Assembly (NCBI RefSeq): GCF_002287065.1
Contig: NZ_NSJZ01000012.1
Span: forward strand, 26,513 to 90,512
Length of the DNA stretch: 64,000 nt
Source: Paracoccus salipaludis
GTDB lineage: Bacteria > Pseudomonadota > Alphaproteobacteria > Rhodobacterales > Rhodobacteraceae
Reading direction: 5' to 3'
The first letter of the stretch is position 1. Each line of letters begins with the position of its first letter. Both the position numbers and the translations under genes were made by a program. The notes under the pieces are model-generated. The model was not told the DNA's origin and searched no databases. It saw nothing but the letters and a program-made list of their open reading frames with translations. Below are positions 49,013-59,014 of the stretch, piece by piece.

Positions 49013-50068
49013 ATGCTGCCCGCCGACCGCCTCGACCAGATCGTGCAACGCTTCGACTATCTCGAGGCGCGGCTGAACGCGGGCCCCGCGCCGGACGAGA
49101 TCGCGCGCGTCAGCCGCGAGTATTCCGAGCTTGGTCCCGTCGTCGCGCAGATCATGGAATGGCGCGCGGCCCAGGCGGGACTGGCCGAGGCGCAGGCGAT
49201 GCTGGCCGATCCCGACATGCGCGAACTGGCCGAGGACGAGATTTCCCGCCTGCGCGCCCGGATGCCCGAGCTGGAGCAGGCCCTGCGGCTGGCCCTGCTG
49301 CCGAAGGACGCGGCAGACGCCCGCCCCGCGATCCTGGAAATCCGCCCCGGCACCGGGGGCGACGAGGCCGCGCTGTTCGCGGGCGACCTGCTGCGGATGT
49401 ACCAGCGCCACGCGGAACAGCAGGGCTGGGACTTCCGCCTGCTCGAGTTGGGCGAATCCGAACTGGGCGGGGTCAAGGAAGCCGTAGCCCATATCGCGGG
49501 CGAGGGGGTCTTTGCGCGGCTGAAATACGAATCCGGCGTGCACCGGGTCCAGCGGGTGCCCGAAACGGAATCGGGCGGGCGCATCCACACCTCGGCCGCG
49601 ACCGTGGCGGTGCTGCCCGAGGCCGAGGAGGTGGACATCGACATTCCCGCCGCCGACATCCGCATCGACACCATGCGGTCGTCCGGGGCGGGCGGGCAGC
49701 ACGTCAACACCACCGACTCGGCCGTGCGGATCACGCACCTGCCGACCGGCATCGTGGTGACGAGTTCGGAAAAGTCGCAGCACCAGAACCGCGCGAATGC
49801 CATGGCCGTGCTGCGGGCGCGTCTTTACGACATGGAGCGCTCGCGTGCGGACGCCGAGCGCGCCGCCGACCGCAGGTCGCAGGTGGGTTCCGGCGACCGC
49901 AGCGAGCGCATCCGCACCTACAACTTTCCGCAGGGCCGCGTGACGGACCACCGGATCAACCTGACCCTTTACGCGCTGGACCGGGTCATGGGCGGCGATC
50001 TGTCCGAGATCATCGACGCGCTGGTGGCCCACGACCAGGCCGCCCGGCTGGCCGAGGCCGAAGGATGA
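49013..50068 (+). CDS. prfA: Peptide chain release factor 1
   Basis: This 351-residue RF1 reads UAA and UAG. GGQ is at residues 227-229 ([16 protein letters not shown]), and the N-terminus [21 protein letters not shown] matches the family. The frame extends farther upstream, but that part lacks RF1 character and covers the FNR-like box. Its stop overlaps the start of prmC, which methylates the GGQ glutamine. Confidence 0.96.
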   Translation: MLPADRLDQIVQRFDYLEARLNAGPAPDEIARVSREYSELGPVVAQIMEWRAAQAGLAEAQAMLADPDMRELAEDEISRLRARMPELEQALRLALLPKDAADARPAILEIRPGTGGDEAALFAGDLLRMYQRHAEQQGWDFRLLELGESELGGVKEAVAHIAGEGVFARLKYESGVHRVQRVPETESGGRIHTSAATVAVLPEAEEVDIDIPAADIRIDTMRSSGAGGQHVNTTDSAVRITHLPTGIVVTSSEKSQHQNRANAMAVLRARLYDMERSRADAERAADRRSQVGSGDRSERIRTYNFPQGRVTDHRINLTLYALDRVMGGDLSEIIDALVAHDQAARLAEAEG

Positions 50069-50895
50069 GCGAGGCCCGCGCCGTGCTGGCCGAGGCGACC
50101 GCCCGGCTGGCCAGGGCGGGGATCGGCAATGCGGCGGGCGACGCGCTGGCGCTGATGGCCCATGTGCTGGAGGTGCCGCGCCATGCCCTGCGCGACGCGC
50201 TGGCCCGGCCCCTGCCGCCCGAGGCCGCCGCCCGCTTCCAGGCGGCGGTGGATGCGCGGCTGGACCGCCAGCCGGTCAGCCAGATCCTCGGCTTCCGCGA
50301 CTTCTGGAAGCACCGCTTCCGCGTCACCCGCGACACGCTTGACCCCCGGCCCGAGACGGAAACGCTGGTGGCGGCGGCGCTGGAGCTGCCCTGGCGCACG
50401 GTGCTGGATCTGGGCACCGGGACCGGCGCGATCCTTCTTTCGGTGCTGGCCGAGCGGCCCGGCGCGCGCGGGCTGGGCGTCGATCTGTCCAAGGCCGCGC
50501 TGGAGGTGGCGCGCGGGAACGCCGCCATGCTGGGGATCGGGGCCGACTTCCGGCACTCGGACTGGTTCTCCGCCGTCGAAGGCCGCTTCGACCTGATCGT
50601 CTCGAACCCGCCCTACATCGCGGCAGACGAGATGTCGGGGCTGTCCCCCGAGGTGCGAGACTGGGAGCCGCGCGGCGCGCTGACGGACGAGGGCGACGGG
50701 CTGGGCGCCTATCGCGCGATCGCGGCGGGCGCTGTGGCGCATCTGGCGCCGGGTGGCTGGCTCGCGGTCGAGATCGGCCCGACGCAGGGCGCGGCAGTGT
50801 CTGCGCTGTTCGAGCGGCAAGGGCTGCAGGAGATCGCCATCCGCCCCGATCTCGACGGACGCGACCGGGTGGTCCTGTCCCGGCGGACAGCCTGA
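50065..50895 (+). CDS. prmC: PrmC, release factor glutamine methyltransferase
   Basis: This 276-residue SAM methyltransferase has an N-terminal helical domain, the SAM motif [16 protein letters not shown] and the catalytic NPPY at residues 181-184. The segment [22 protein letters not shown] is diagnostic. It is coupled to prfA by an ATGA overlap; the pair is a substrate-enzyme operon. Confidence 0.96.
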   Translation: MSEARAVLAEATARLARAGIGNAAGDALALMAHVLEVPRHALRDALARPLPPEAAARFQAAVDARLDRQPVSQILGFRDFWKHRFRVTRDTLDPRPETETLVAAALELPWRTVLDLGTGTGAILLSVLAERPGARGLGVDLSKAALEVARGNAAMLGIGADFRHSDWFSAVEGRFDLIVSNPPYIAADEMSGLSPEVRDWEPRGALTDEGDGLGAYRAIAAGAVAHLAPGGWLAVEIGPTQGAAVSALFERQGLQEIAIRPDLDGRDRVVLSRRTA

Positions 50896-50907
50896 CTGGT
50901 CGATTTT

Positions 50908-50927
50908 TGTTCAATCTGTATTGAACA
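50908..50927. promoter_or_regulatory. Perfect inverted repeat TGTTCAAT-N4-ATTGAACA
   Basis: Eight-base perfect arms with spacer CTGT lie 13 bases after prmC and 202 bases before the DUF4167 gene, in locally AT-rich DNA. It looks like a regulator operator. It is not the alphaproteobacterial SOS box, which is a direct GTTC repeat. The remaining 235-base gap shows no gene. Confidence 0.5.
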
Positions 50928-51129
50928 TCTGCCGATTCCGCTTGCCTTGGCCGGGGCTGCATGGTTAGCAGACCGCGTGACAGGGGCATGACGCCCCGCA
51001 CGGGTCATCCGCACACAGCGTTGCCGGAGCGTTCCGCGAAATGCCGGGCCACTTGCCCGGCCCTTGCCGCAGGATGGCGACCCCAACCGCATCCAGGCGC
51101 ATCTGCGCCGGACCATGAACATTGGCACG

Positions 51130-52077
51130 ATGAGATCCTCCAAGTCCCGTTCGCGCAACAAGTCCCGCAACAATCCGCGGTCGCTTGGCAACATCGTCAA
51201 CCGCGTCTTCGACAGCTCGGGACCCGAGGGCAAGGTCCGCGGCACGCCCCAGCAGATCATCGAGAAATACCTCGCGCTTGCCCGCGACGCGCAGCTTTCG
51301 GGCGACCGCGTGGCCGAGCAGAGCTTCCTGCAGCATGCCGAGCACTACACCCGGATGCTGGGCGAGGCGCAGCGCGAGCAGGCCGAGCGCCAGGCCCAGT
51401 TCGGCGGTCAGCAGCCCGGCGGCTTCGAGAACCGCGAGGAGCGCAACGGCCATCCCTACAACGGCGGCCACCAGCAGGGCGAACGCCGCGACGACCGCGG
51501 CGAGAACCGCAACGAAGGGCGGGCTGACGGCCGCGGCGAGGGGCGCAACGAGCCCCGCCCCGAGGGTCGCGCCGAGGGCCGGAACGACGGCCGCCGCGAC
51601 GATCGCGGCGAAGGCCGCCAGAACGACAACCGTCAGAACCGCCGCGACGAGCGCGACAATCGCCCGGAGCGGCGCGAGGAACGCGAGGACAACCGCGCCG
51701 AGGAACGCGTCGCGGCCGAGCCCGTGACGGCGGATGCCGCGCCCGCCGAGGCTCCGGCCGTCGAGGCCGCGCCGGTCGAGGCTCCGGCTTTTGCCGAGGC
51801 GCAAGCAGACACCGCAGGTGGCGAGCAGCCCGGCTTCCCCGAGTTCCTGCAGGCGCCCCTGTCGGGCCTGCCCGAAGCTCAGGGCGGCGAGGACGCGGCC
51901 CCGGTGGAAACGCCCGAGAACCGGGCCGAGGCACCCGAAACCGAGGCCGCAGCGCCCCGCGCCCGCAAGCCCCGGGCGGCAGGCGCCGCGCCGCGCCGCG
52001 CGCCCCAGCGCCGACGCAAGGCCGCCGACGAGGGCGAGGCCGCGCCGCAGGCCCCCGAGACGGCCGCGGACGAGTAA
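51130..52077 (+). CDS. DUF4167 protein, low-complexity basic/acidic tail
   Basis: This 315-residue protein has an N-terminal DUF4167 domain (residues ~1-80). It is basic (RSSKSRSRNKSRNNPRS), then GKVRGTPQQIIEKYLALARDAQLSGD and FLQHAEHYTRML. The rest is a long Arg/Asp/Glu/Gly region rich in DDRGE and RNDGR units, followed by an Ala/Pro/Glu segment and a basic end. DUF4167 is specific to alphaproteobacteria and of unknown function; the composition suggests RNA or ribosome binding. ATG 51130 begins the domain; a second ATG at 51115 is possible. Confidence 0.85.
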   Translation: MRSSKSRSRNKSRNNPRSLGNIVNRVFDSSGPEGKVRGTPQQIIEKYLALARDAQLSGDRVAEQSFLQHAEHYTRMLGEAQREQAERQAQFGGQQPGGFENREERNGHPYNGGHQQGERRDDRGENRNEGRADGRGEGRNEPRPEGRAEGRNDGRRDDRGEGRQNDNRQNRRDERDNRPERREEREDNRAEERVAAEPVTADAAPAEAPAVEAAPVEAPAFAEAQADTAGGEQPGFPEFLQAPLSGLPEAQGGEDAAPVETPENRAEAPETEAAAPRARKPRAAGAAPRRAPQRRRKAADEGEAAPQAPETAADE

Positions 52078-52265
52078 GCCGGAGGGGCGGGATACGCCCC
52101 CTTTCGCCTGCGCTGCGGAAGGATCAGCCTTGCCGGATCGGGTATCCGGCAGGCCCTGCTCTGCGCCGCTCCTTGATCAGCCCGAAGCGCCAGCGCTCCT
52201 ATCTGGCCTGCGCTGGGTCGGGGTGGATGCCCCGGCGATAGACCTTGATCTTGCGCCGTTTCCGG

Positions 52266-53126
52266 TCAGGTGGATGCGCCCGCTAGTGCCGCGGCCAGCG
52301 CACGGGCCAGGGCGCAGAAGCGTTCCAGGTCGATTTCTTCCGCGCGGGCGGTGGGCGGGATGCCCGCCTCGGCCAGCAGCGTCTCGATCTGCGGATGCAG
52401 GCCGCGCAGCGAGGCGCGCAGCATCTTGCGGCGCTGGTTGAAGGCGGCGCGGGTGATTTCTTCCAGCAGCTTCGGATCGGCCGGAAAGCGGGGCTCGGGC
52501 AGGGCGGTCAGGTGCACCACCGCCGATTCCACCTTGGGCGCGGGCACGAAGGCCTGCGGCGGCAGGGTCAGGACGATCCTGGCCTCGCAGCGCCATTGGG
52601 CAAGGATCGCGAGCCGGCCGTAGTCCTTGCCGCCGGGCTTCGCCACGATGCGCTGCGCGACCTCCTTCTGGAACATCAGCGTCAGGGACTGCCAGAAGGG
52701 CGGCCATTCGGGCGGCGTCAGCCAGCCGACCAGCAGTTCCGTCCCGATGTTGTAGGGCAGGTTCGCCGCGATGCGGACCGGGGGCGTGACATGGGCCAGC
52801 GGGTCGATTTCCAGCGCATCGCCGTGGATCACCGTCAGGCGGCCGGGATAGGCTTCGGCGATCTCCTGCAGCGCGGGAATGGCGCGGGCGTCCTTCTCGA
52901 TCGCCAGCACGTGCCGGGCGCCTTCGGCCAGCAGCCCGCGCGTGAGGCCGCCGGGACCGGGGCCCACCTCGATCACGTCGCATTGCGTCAGGTCGCCCGC
53001 CGCACGGGCGATGCGGGCGGTGAGGTTCAGGTCCAGCAGGAAGTTCTGTCCAAGCTGCTTCTTCGCGCGCAGGTCGTGGCGGGCGATGACGTCGCGCAAG
53101 GGGGGCAGGCCGTCGATCGCGCTCAT
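52266..53126 (-). CDS. rsmA: 16S rRNA dimethyladenosine transferase (KsgA)
   Basis: This 286-residue SAM methyltransferase modifies two adenines of 16S rRNA helix 45. The motifs are [27 protein letters not shown] and [12 protein letters not shown] (about residue 122). It is the last gene of lptF-lptG-lptD-surA-pdxA-rsmA. A degenerate copy of the intergenic repeat separates it from pdxA. The 188-base region 52078-52265 holds a short GGGGCG/CGCCCC hairpin (52084-52100) after the DUF4167 gene and nothing else I recognise. Confidence 0.96.
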   Translation of the reverse strand: MSAIDGLPPLRDVIARHDLRAKKQLGQNFLLDLNLTARIARAAGDLTQCDVIEVGPGPGGLTRGLLAEGARHVLAIEKDARAIPALQEIAEAYPGRLTVIHGDALEIDPLAHVTPPVRIAANLPYNIGTELLVGWLTPPEWPPFWQSLTLMFQKEVAQRIVAKPGGKDYGRLAILAQWRCEARIVLTLPPQAFVPAPKVESAVVHLTALPEPRFPADPKLLEEITRAAFNQRRKMLRASLRGLHPQIETLLAEAGIPPTARAEEIDLERFCALARALAAALAGAST

Positions 53127-53136
53127 GCGGCCGCCA

Positions 53137-53184
53137 GCGGGGGCTTTGCGCCCCCGCACCCCCGCAGGGTATTCGGGTCAGAAA
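53137..53184 (+). repeat. Dispersed intergenic repeat, degenerate copy 2
   Basis: CGGGGGC-TTTGC-GCCCCCG hairpin, then CACCCCCGCAGGGTATTCGGG and an AGAAAGAAG tail show the same layout as copies 1 and 3 with several substitutions. It lies between rsmA and pdxA. Confidence 0.65.
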
Positions 53185-53190
53185 GAAGCC

Positions 53191-54162
53191 TCATGCCGCT
53201 GCCCGCTTCCGCGCCATGTCCCACGCCATGCGCAGCGCGGCGATGGTGCTTGAGGGATCGGCCCGGCCCCGGCCCGCGATGTCGAAGGCGGTGCCGTGGT
53301 CGGGAGAGGTGCGCACGAAGGGCAGGCCCAGCGTGACGTTCACGCCGCCCGCGAAGTCCAGCGTCTTGATCGGGATCAGCCCCTGGTCGTGGTAGCAGGC
53401 CACCGCCGCGTCGTAGCGGGCGCGGGCCGGGGCGTGGAACATGGTGTCGGCGGGCAGGGGGCCGGTGACGGCCAGTCCCCCGGCGGCGAGGCGCCGGCAG
53501 AGGGGGGCGATCCAGTCGAGTTCCTGCCGCCCCATCGCGCCACCCTCGCCCGCATGGGGGTTGAGGCCCGCCACCGCGATGCGTGGCGCAGCGATGCCGA
53601 AGTCGCGGATCAGCCCGGCATGGGTGATGCGGATCGTGCGCTCCATCAGCTCGGGCGTCAGCGCCCGGGGCACATCCTCAAGCGCGATGTGGATGGTGGC
53701 GGGCACGACGCGGCAGGGTGGCTCGACAGTGGTCGAGGCGAGCATCATCACGACCTCGGCCCCGCCCGCGAGATGCGCGAGATACTCGGTGTGGCCGGGG
53801 AAGGCGAAGCCCGCGCCTTCCTTCAGGGCCTGCTTGCTGATCGGCAGGGTGCAGATGCCCCCGGCCTCGCCCCGCATCGCCATGCCCACCGCCCGGGCGA
53901 TCACGTCGATGACGCCCTGCGCGTTGGCCGGGTCGGGCCGGCCGGGCGTGGCGGGGGCGGCGAAGTCATGGCGCAGGACTGGCAGGGTGCCCGGAGGTGC
54001 GGGGTGGCGGGGCGTTGCGACCTCGGCCCAGGCGGTGCCCTCGGGCAGGTGGCGCGGGTCGCCCAGCCACACGAAGGGCACGCCTGCCTCAAGCGCGCGG
54101 GCGGCGAGCTCGGGTCCGATGCCGCCGGGCTCGCCGCAGGTCAGGATCAGGGGCGCGGTCAC
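53191..54162 (-). CDS. pdxA: 4-hydroxythreonine-4-phosphate dehydrogenase
   Basis: This 323-residue PdxA acts in pyridoxal phosphate synthesis. It shows ILTCGEPGGIGPELAARAL at the N-terminus, PISKQALKEGAGFAFPGHTEYLA and the metal-ligand region ACYHDQGLIPIKTLDF. The GTG start lies 10 bases after the surA stop. The order surA-pdxA-rsmA matches the E. coli operon. Confidence 0.96.
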   Translation of the reverse strand: MTAPLILTCGEPGGIGPELAARALEAGVPFVWLGDPRHLPEGTAWAEVATPRHPAPPGTLPVLRHDFAAPATPGRPDPANAQGVIDVIARAVGMAMRGEAGGICTLPISKQALKEGAGFAFPGHTEYLAHLAGGAEVVMMLASTTVEPPCRVVPATIHIALEDVPRALTPELMERTIRITHAGLIRDFGIAAPRIAVAGLNPHAGEGGAMGRQELDWIAPLCRRLAAGGLAVTGPLPADTMFHAPARARYDAAVACYHDQGLIPIKTLDFAGGVNVTLGLPFVRTSPDHGTAFDIAGRGRADPSSTIAALRMAWDMARKRAAA

Positions 54163-54172
54163 GGGCGGACGG

Positions 54173-55522
54173 TCACGGCCGCCGCATCAGCGCGTCGGCG
54201 CGCAGCTCGGCCAGGTAGGCGTCGGCGGCGAGCGTGGCCTTGCGGTTGAAGATCACCGCCCGCACGTCCTCGCGCGAGCGGAGCGGCGGGTCGCCCGCCT
54301 CGGCGACGCCTGCGGCCTGAGCCGCGTCCGCGGCGGCGTTCTGCGCGTTCGGGGCCTCGGCGGCACCTGCGGCCGGGGCTTCCTGGCGCCGCTCGGGCAC
54401 GGGAAGGCCGGGCAGCGTGGTCGAGGGCGTCGTGTCCGCGATCAGCGAGGGCGTGCGGTCGCACAGCATCACCAGCCGCGCCCCCGCGCCATAGTCGATG
54501 ATCGTCCCTTCGTTGGGGTCCAGCGAGGCGATCCGCTGCGCCACGTCCAGGGGCACCGCATCCAGCGGCTGCGTCTGGCGCCGGATCACGTCGCCCGCGA
54601 TGCGGTTCGCCTCGACATAGACCGTCTCGCAGCTGTCGGCGACCGACAGGATGCGCGCGCCTTCCGCCGCCGAAGGCAGCGCGAGTTCCACGTAGTCCAC
54701 CGTTTGCGCCTCGGCGCCCGTGCGCAGGCGGCCCCGGGTGTCGCGCAGGAAGAACAGCACCACCGCGCCCGGCACGGCCAGCGGCTGGCTGATCGAGCCG
54801 GGCTGCAGGCTGAGAACGATGTTGCGCAGGCCGGGGGCAAGGTTTTCCAGCGGCGTCCAGGGGATCTGCCCGCCCTGCGCCGCCGAGGGCACGGCGGAAT
54901 ACTGCCGCGCCGCGGCGGCGAACTGGCCGCCGCTGGTCACGGTCGCGGCCAGCCGCTCGCCCAGCGCCAGCGCCGCCTGTTCCTGGCCGGGTGGTGCGGG
55001 AATCACCAGTTCGGACAGCAGCACCTGGGTGACGATCGGGGTCTCGATCTCGCGCGTCAGTTCCTGCTCGACCTCGCGGTCGCTGACGCTGATGGTGGGG
55101 ACGATCCGCTGACGGACGACCTCGCGCCAGGCGACGCCCGCGCGGACGAAGTCGCGGTAGGCCTGCCGGTCCACGCCCTCGCGGGCCAAGGCCTCGGTGA
55201 AGGCCTCGATGCTGAGGCTCGCGCGGCCTGCGAACTCGGCCAGGCCCTGTTCCAGCCCCTCGTCGGTGACGGCGATGCCCATCTGCTTGGCGGCCTGCAG
55301 CTTCAGCCGGTCGTCGATCAGCGCCTGCAGCGCGGCTTCGCGGTTGGCGTCGGGCGCGCGCAGGATTTCAAGAAAGCGGACGCGCTGGTCCAGTTCGTAC
55401 TGCGTCACGGCCGAGTTGTTGACATAGGCGACGGGTGACAGCGGCCCGGCCTGCGTCAGCGCGGGCAGGGCCGTCGCGGCCAGCAGCACCGCCATCGTCG
55501 TCGCGTGAATCATCCGCCGCAT
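54173..55522 (-). CDS. surA: SurA, periplasmic chaperone/PPIase
   Basis: This 449-residue protein has a signal peptide, a SurA N-terminal domain (PVAYVNNSAVTQYELDQRV) and a parvulin PPIase domain (about 155-260, GGQIPWTPLENLAPGL). A C-terminal Ala/Pro-rich extension follows. It escorts outer-membrane proteins, including LptD, to BAM. The ATG at 55522 has GAGG upstream; a longer frame would start at TTG across the lptD stop. Confidence 0.92.
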   Translation of the reverse strand: MRRMIHATTMAVLLAATALPALTQAGPLSPVAYVNNSAVTQYELDQRVRFLEILRAPDANREAALQALIDDRLKLQAAKQMGIAVTDEGLEQGLAEFAGRASLSIEAFTEALAREGVDRQAYRDFVRAGVAWREVVRQRIVPTISVSDREVEQELTREIETPIVTQVLLSELVIPAPPGQEQAALALGERLAATVTSGGQFAAAARQYSAVPSAAQGGQIPWTPLENLAPGLRNIVLSLQPGSISQPLAVPGAVVLFFLRDTRGRLRTGAEAQTVDYVELALPSAAEGARILSVADSCETVYVEANRIAGDVIRRQTQPLDAVPLDVAQRIASLDPNEGTIIDYGAGARLVMLCDRTPSLIADTTPSTTLPGLPVPERRQEAPAAGAAEAPNAQNAAADAAQAAGVAEAGDPPLRSREDVRAVIFNRKATLAADAYLAELRADALMRRP

Positions 55523-55553
55523 CGTCGCCTCATCCTCGTTCTTGCGCGTCAAC

Positions 55554-57899
55554 CTAGCGCAGGCAGGTCCGCCGCGCCACCGGGGCCGCGCCGCCGTCGC
55601 GCGAACGCCCGAAGCCTCCCAGCCGCACTGACAGCCCCACGTCCGTATCCGCCCGCACCGTGTCCGACGAGGTGAAGCGGCGCGACACCGACAGGTCCAC
55701 CGTCACGCATTCGTTGCGGTATTCCAGTCCCAGCTCTGCCTTCTGCGCGCGGTCGGCGTCGAAGTCATAGCGCGTTTCGGCCGTGGCCCGCCAGCCTTGC
55801 GCCACCTGCCAGCCGGTCGAGGCGGTCAGTTCCGACACGTCGGCGTCTTCCCCGTCCTCGGTCACCGCATCGATCCACAGGTAGCCCGCCGACAGTTCGA
55901 ACCCGGGCTTCAGCCAGCCCAGGCGCAATTCGTCCCGGCTGAGATTCATGTCGCTGTCGAACAATGCGCGGTTGGCGAGGGCAAGCCCGTTCGCGCCCGA
56001 ATAGGTGGCCGACAGCAGCCAGTCGGACTGGCGGCCCGCCAGGACCTCGCCATAGCGTTCGAAGGCCGGGTCGGGATCGTCGCGCAGCACGCGGCCTGCG
56101 GTCAGGCCCAGCGACCAGCCGGCAGGATCGATGCGCGTCCAGGTCACGCCGAGGTTTGCCCGCAAGCCGCTTTCCACGGCATCGCGCCCGGGCAGGCGGT
56201 CCAGGGCGAACAGGTTGCCTTCGTCGAACTCGACCAGCTGCGAGTCTTCGTTCGGGATGCGGTCCTCGTCGTCGAGATCGGGGGACCAGACGATCTGCAT
56301 CGCGGGTTCCAGCAGATGCGCGGCGCGGCCGGACCGCGAAAGCAAGGGCCAGCGCAGCTCCACCGCGCCGGTCGGGATCGCGCGCGCTTCCGAGTCGTCG
56401 TAGCGGCTATCGTCGCGGATGTTGTAAAGGTCGGCGTCCAGGCGCGTCTGTGCCGCCGCCACGAATCCGCCCGGCAGAACCTGGCTGCGCCGCCAGTCCA
56501 GCCGTGCCGAAGCCCGCGCCATGTCGCGCCCCGCGATGTCGGCCCCGGAATCGCGCTGGTGGGCGTGGACGGAAAACTGCAGCCCCGCTTCTCCGCCGAT
56601 CAGGGCGGGCCGGAAGCGGCGTTCCCACAGCGCGTCGGCCACGAGGCCGGGCGAGGTCGCCTCGTCCTCGTCCTCGCGCAGGGTTTCGTAGCGGCCGACG
56701 CGGACCGCCAGCAGCCGGTCGCGCAGCACGCGGTCCAGTGTCATCCCGCTCCACAGCCGGTCGGCGTCGGTGATGTCGTAGTCCAGCAGATAGGCCCGGT
56801 CCGAGGCGGTCTGCACCTGCAACCCCAACAGATAGCCGCGGGGCAGCCGGAAGGCGGCCGCGCCGAACAGAAAGCCGCGGGTGCCGTCTTCCAGGTCGTC
56901 GTCGCTGATCGCGCCGTTGATCTCGGCCGCGCCATTGGTGAAGGCCTGGCGATAGCGCAGCCCCAGCGTGGCCGTGCGGCTGGCCGAGACATAGGGCGTC
57001 AGGGTCACATCCGCGCTGTCGCCCAGCGTGATGAAGTAAGGCAGCATCACCCCGAAGCCCAGGCCCGAGGTCGTGCGGAAGCGCGGCTGCAGGAAGCCCG
57101 TCATCCGCTCGACCGTGGGATCGGGGGCCGACAGCGCGGGCAGGGTGGCGATGGGCAGGCCGAAGGCGCGGAACTGCGGGCGGTCGAAATGGATGCGCCG
57201 GGTTTCCGCGTCATGGGTGATGCGGCGGGCGCGGATCTCCCACAAGGGGGTCGGGTCTTCGGCGCAGACCTGGCAGGAGGAGGCCACCACATGGGTCAGG
57301 GTGGTCATCCGGCCCTGGCCGGTGCGGCGCACCTCGGCGGCGGCGAACTGCAGTTCGCGCGCAAGGACCAGCCGCGCGCCGGTCAGCAGGCCGTCCTGAA
57401 GGTCCTCGTCCAGTTGCGCGGCGTCGGCGACCAGCACGGCCTCGGAGGGGGTGCCGGCAAGGCCGGGCTCGGTCAGGTGGATCGGCCCCTCGATCGCCAG
57501 GGTCCCGGCATTGCCGTCGTAGATCACCCGCTCGGCGATCAGGCGGGCGCCGCGGAACCAGACCACCACCCCGCCCGAGGCGGTCAGGATCTGGTTTCCG
57601 GACAGATCGACATGGTCGGCCAGCAGCGTGGCCGCGTCGTCGGGGCCGGGCGGTGCCTCGCCGCGCGCGGGCGGGCGGCGGGGGGTGATCACCACCGGGG
57701 GCGGGGTGAAGCTGGTGCCGTCCGCCAGGCGGTCGCCGGCCTGGGTCGATTCGGTGGGGGCCAGCGCCGGGCCGGGACGGTCGGTCAGGGGGGCTGCGCC
57801 CGGCGACTGCGCGGCCGCCGGGGCCGCCAGCGCCAGCGCGGCAGCCATCGTCAGGGCGGCGGCGCGGCAGGCAGGGGGAAGGGCAGCGCGGGTCATCAT
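55554..57899 (-). CDS. lptD: LptD, outer-membrane LPS assembly barrel
   Basis: This 781-residue protein has a signal peptide (residues ~1-30), a periplasmic OstA/LptA-like domain (ADHVDLSGNQILTASGGVVVWF...) and a large beta-barrel. A CQVC pair and NECVTVD/RRTCLR cysteines could form the disulfides LptD needs. It inserts LPS into the outer leaflet. The start overlaps the lptG stop. SurA, its chaperone, is encoded immediately downstream. Confidence 0.94.
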   Translation of the reverse strand: MMTRAALPPACRAAALTMAAALALAAPAAAQSPGAAPLTDRPGPALAPTESTQAGDRLADGTSFTPPPVVITPRRPPARGEAPPGPDDAATLLADHVDLSGNQILTASGGVVVWFRGARLIAERVIYDGNAGTLAIEGPIHLTEPGLAGTPSEAVLVADAAQLDEDLQDGLLTGARLVLARELQFAAAEVRRTGQGRMTTLTHVVASSCQVCAEDPTPLWEIRARRITHDAETRRIHFDRPQFRAFGLPIATLPALSAPDPTVERMTGFLQPRFRTTSGLGFGVMLPYFITLGDSADVTLTPYVSASRTATLGLRYRQAFTNGAAEINGAISDDDLEDGTRGFLFGAAAFRLPRGYLLGLQVQTASDRAYLLDYDITDADRLWSGMTLDRVLRDRLLAVRVGRYETLREDEDEATSPGLVADALWERRFRPALIGGEAGLQFSVHAHQRDSGADIAGRDMARASARLDWRRSQVLPGGFVAAAQTRLDADLYNIRDDSRYDDSEARAIPTGAVELRWPLLSRSGRAAHLLEPAMQIVWSPDLDDEDRIPNEDSQLVEFDEGNLFALDRLPGRDAVESGLRANLGVTWTRIDPAGWSLGLTAGRVLRDDPDPAFERYGEVLAGRQSDWLLSATYSGANGLALANRALFDSDMNLSRDELRLGWLKPGFELSAGYLWIDAVTEDGEDADVSELTASTGWQVAQGWRATAETRYDFDADRAQKAELGLEYRNECVTVDLSVSRRFTSSDTVRADTDVGLSVRLGGFGRSRDGGAAPVARRTCLR

Positions 57900-59014
57900 T
57901 CCTCCAGCCGCAGCAGGACGGTCAGTGCCAGAAGAGCCGCCACCAGGGGCGGGGTGAAGGCCGCAAAGGCGGGGGGCACCTCGCCCGCCTCGCCCAGGAC
58001 CTGCGTCAGGTTGCGCAGGAAGAACAGCGCCACCCCCGCGATGAAGGCGGTCAGCACCAGCATCCCGCTGCGCCGCCCGCGCATGGGGCGCATGGTGAAG
58101 ACGGCCGCGACCATGACCATCGCGCCCATCAGGAAGGGCCGCGCCAGTTCCATCATCAGCCAGACCTTGTGGCGCAGGGCGGAAAAGCCCGCGCGCTCGA
58201 GGCCGCTGATGAAATCGGGCAACTGCCAGATCGGCACCGCATCGGGCGCGCCGAAGCCGTCGCGGATGCGGGCGGCGGTCAGTTCGGTCGGCAGCGTCAG
58301 GCCGGGCAGCGCCATGGCGGCGCTTTCGGGGTTCGCCGCGCCCAGCGGCCATTCCTTGACTCCGGTCAGTGCCCAGGCGCCGTCCACCAGCCGGGCCGAT
58401 TGCGCGACGATGCGGCGCACGGGCCCCTGCGTTTCGTCGAAGACAAGAAAGGTCGCGTCGTAAAGCGTGGTCGCGTCGGGGCTGGCGCGCGAGGCGCGGA
58501 TCACGATCTGGCCGCCGTCCTCGCCCGTTCCCGCCGCACGCGCGGGCACGCCCTGGCGCAGCCAGACGGCACCGCGCCCCAGCGAGACGGTCTGCGGCAC
58601 CTCGCCCGCCGCCCGTGCGGCGGCCTCGTCGTAGCGCTTGGTGGTGGCCGCGACCATCGGGTTCATGACGCTGACGAGGATCGCGCCCAGCACCACGGCC
58701 GTGATCGTGGGCGCCCAGAGGATGCGCAGCCCCGACCGGCCCGCCGCACGGATCGCCACCATTTCCGAACTGCGCGACAGGCCCAGGAACAGCGCGATTC
58801 CCGCCAGCAGCGCCAGAAGCGGCAGGATGCCGTAAAGGCTTGCGGTGATGTTCAGCGCGGCCAGGCCCGCAAGGCCGATCAGGCCGATGTCGCGGCCCCC
58901 GAAGCGGCGGATCTCCTCGATGATGTCGATCAGGAACAGGATCGCCGCGAAGACGGCGAGGACCATGAGGAACTGGCGCACGAAGCGCCGGGCGACATAG
59001 CGCTGCAGGATCAT
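57896..59014 (-). CDS. lptG: LptG, LPS export permease
   Basis: This 372-residue YjgP/YjgQ-family permease has six transmembrane helices (two groups of three) flanking a periplasmic jellyroll-type domain. MILQRYVARRFVRQFLMVL is the typical start. With LptF and LptB it extracts LPS from the inner membrane. It overlaps lptF (ATGA) and lptD (ATGA). Confidence 0.95.
   Translation of the reverse strand: MILQRYVARRFVRQFLMVLAVFAAILFLIDIIEEIRRFGGRDIGLIGLAGLAALNITASLYGILPLLALLAGIALFLGLSRSSEMVAIRAAGRSGLRILWAPTITAVVLGAILVSVMNPMVAATTKRYDEAAARAAGEVPQTVSLGRGAVWLRQGVPARAAGTGEDGGQIVIRASRASPDATTLYDATFLVFDETQGPVRRIVAQSARLVDGAWALTGVKEWPLGAANPESAAMALPGLTLPTELTAARIRDGFGAPDAVPIWQLPDFISGLERAGFSALRHKVWLMMELARPFLMGAMVMVAAVFTMRPMRGRRSGMLVLTAFIAGVALFFLRNLTQVLGEAGEVPPAFAAFTPPLVAALLALTVLLRLEE

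Noticed and set aside
50908..50927. LexA/SOS box before DUF4167
   Set aside because: Alphaproteobacterial SOS boxes are direct GTTC-N7-GTTC repeats. Here GTTC and GAAC are inverted, and no repair gene follows.
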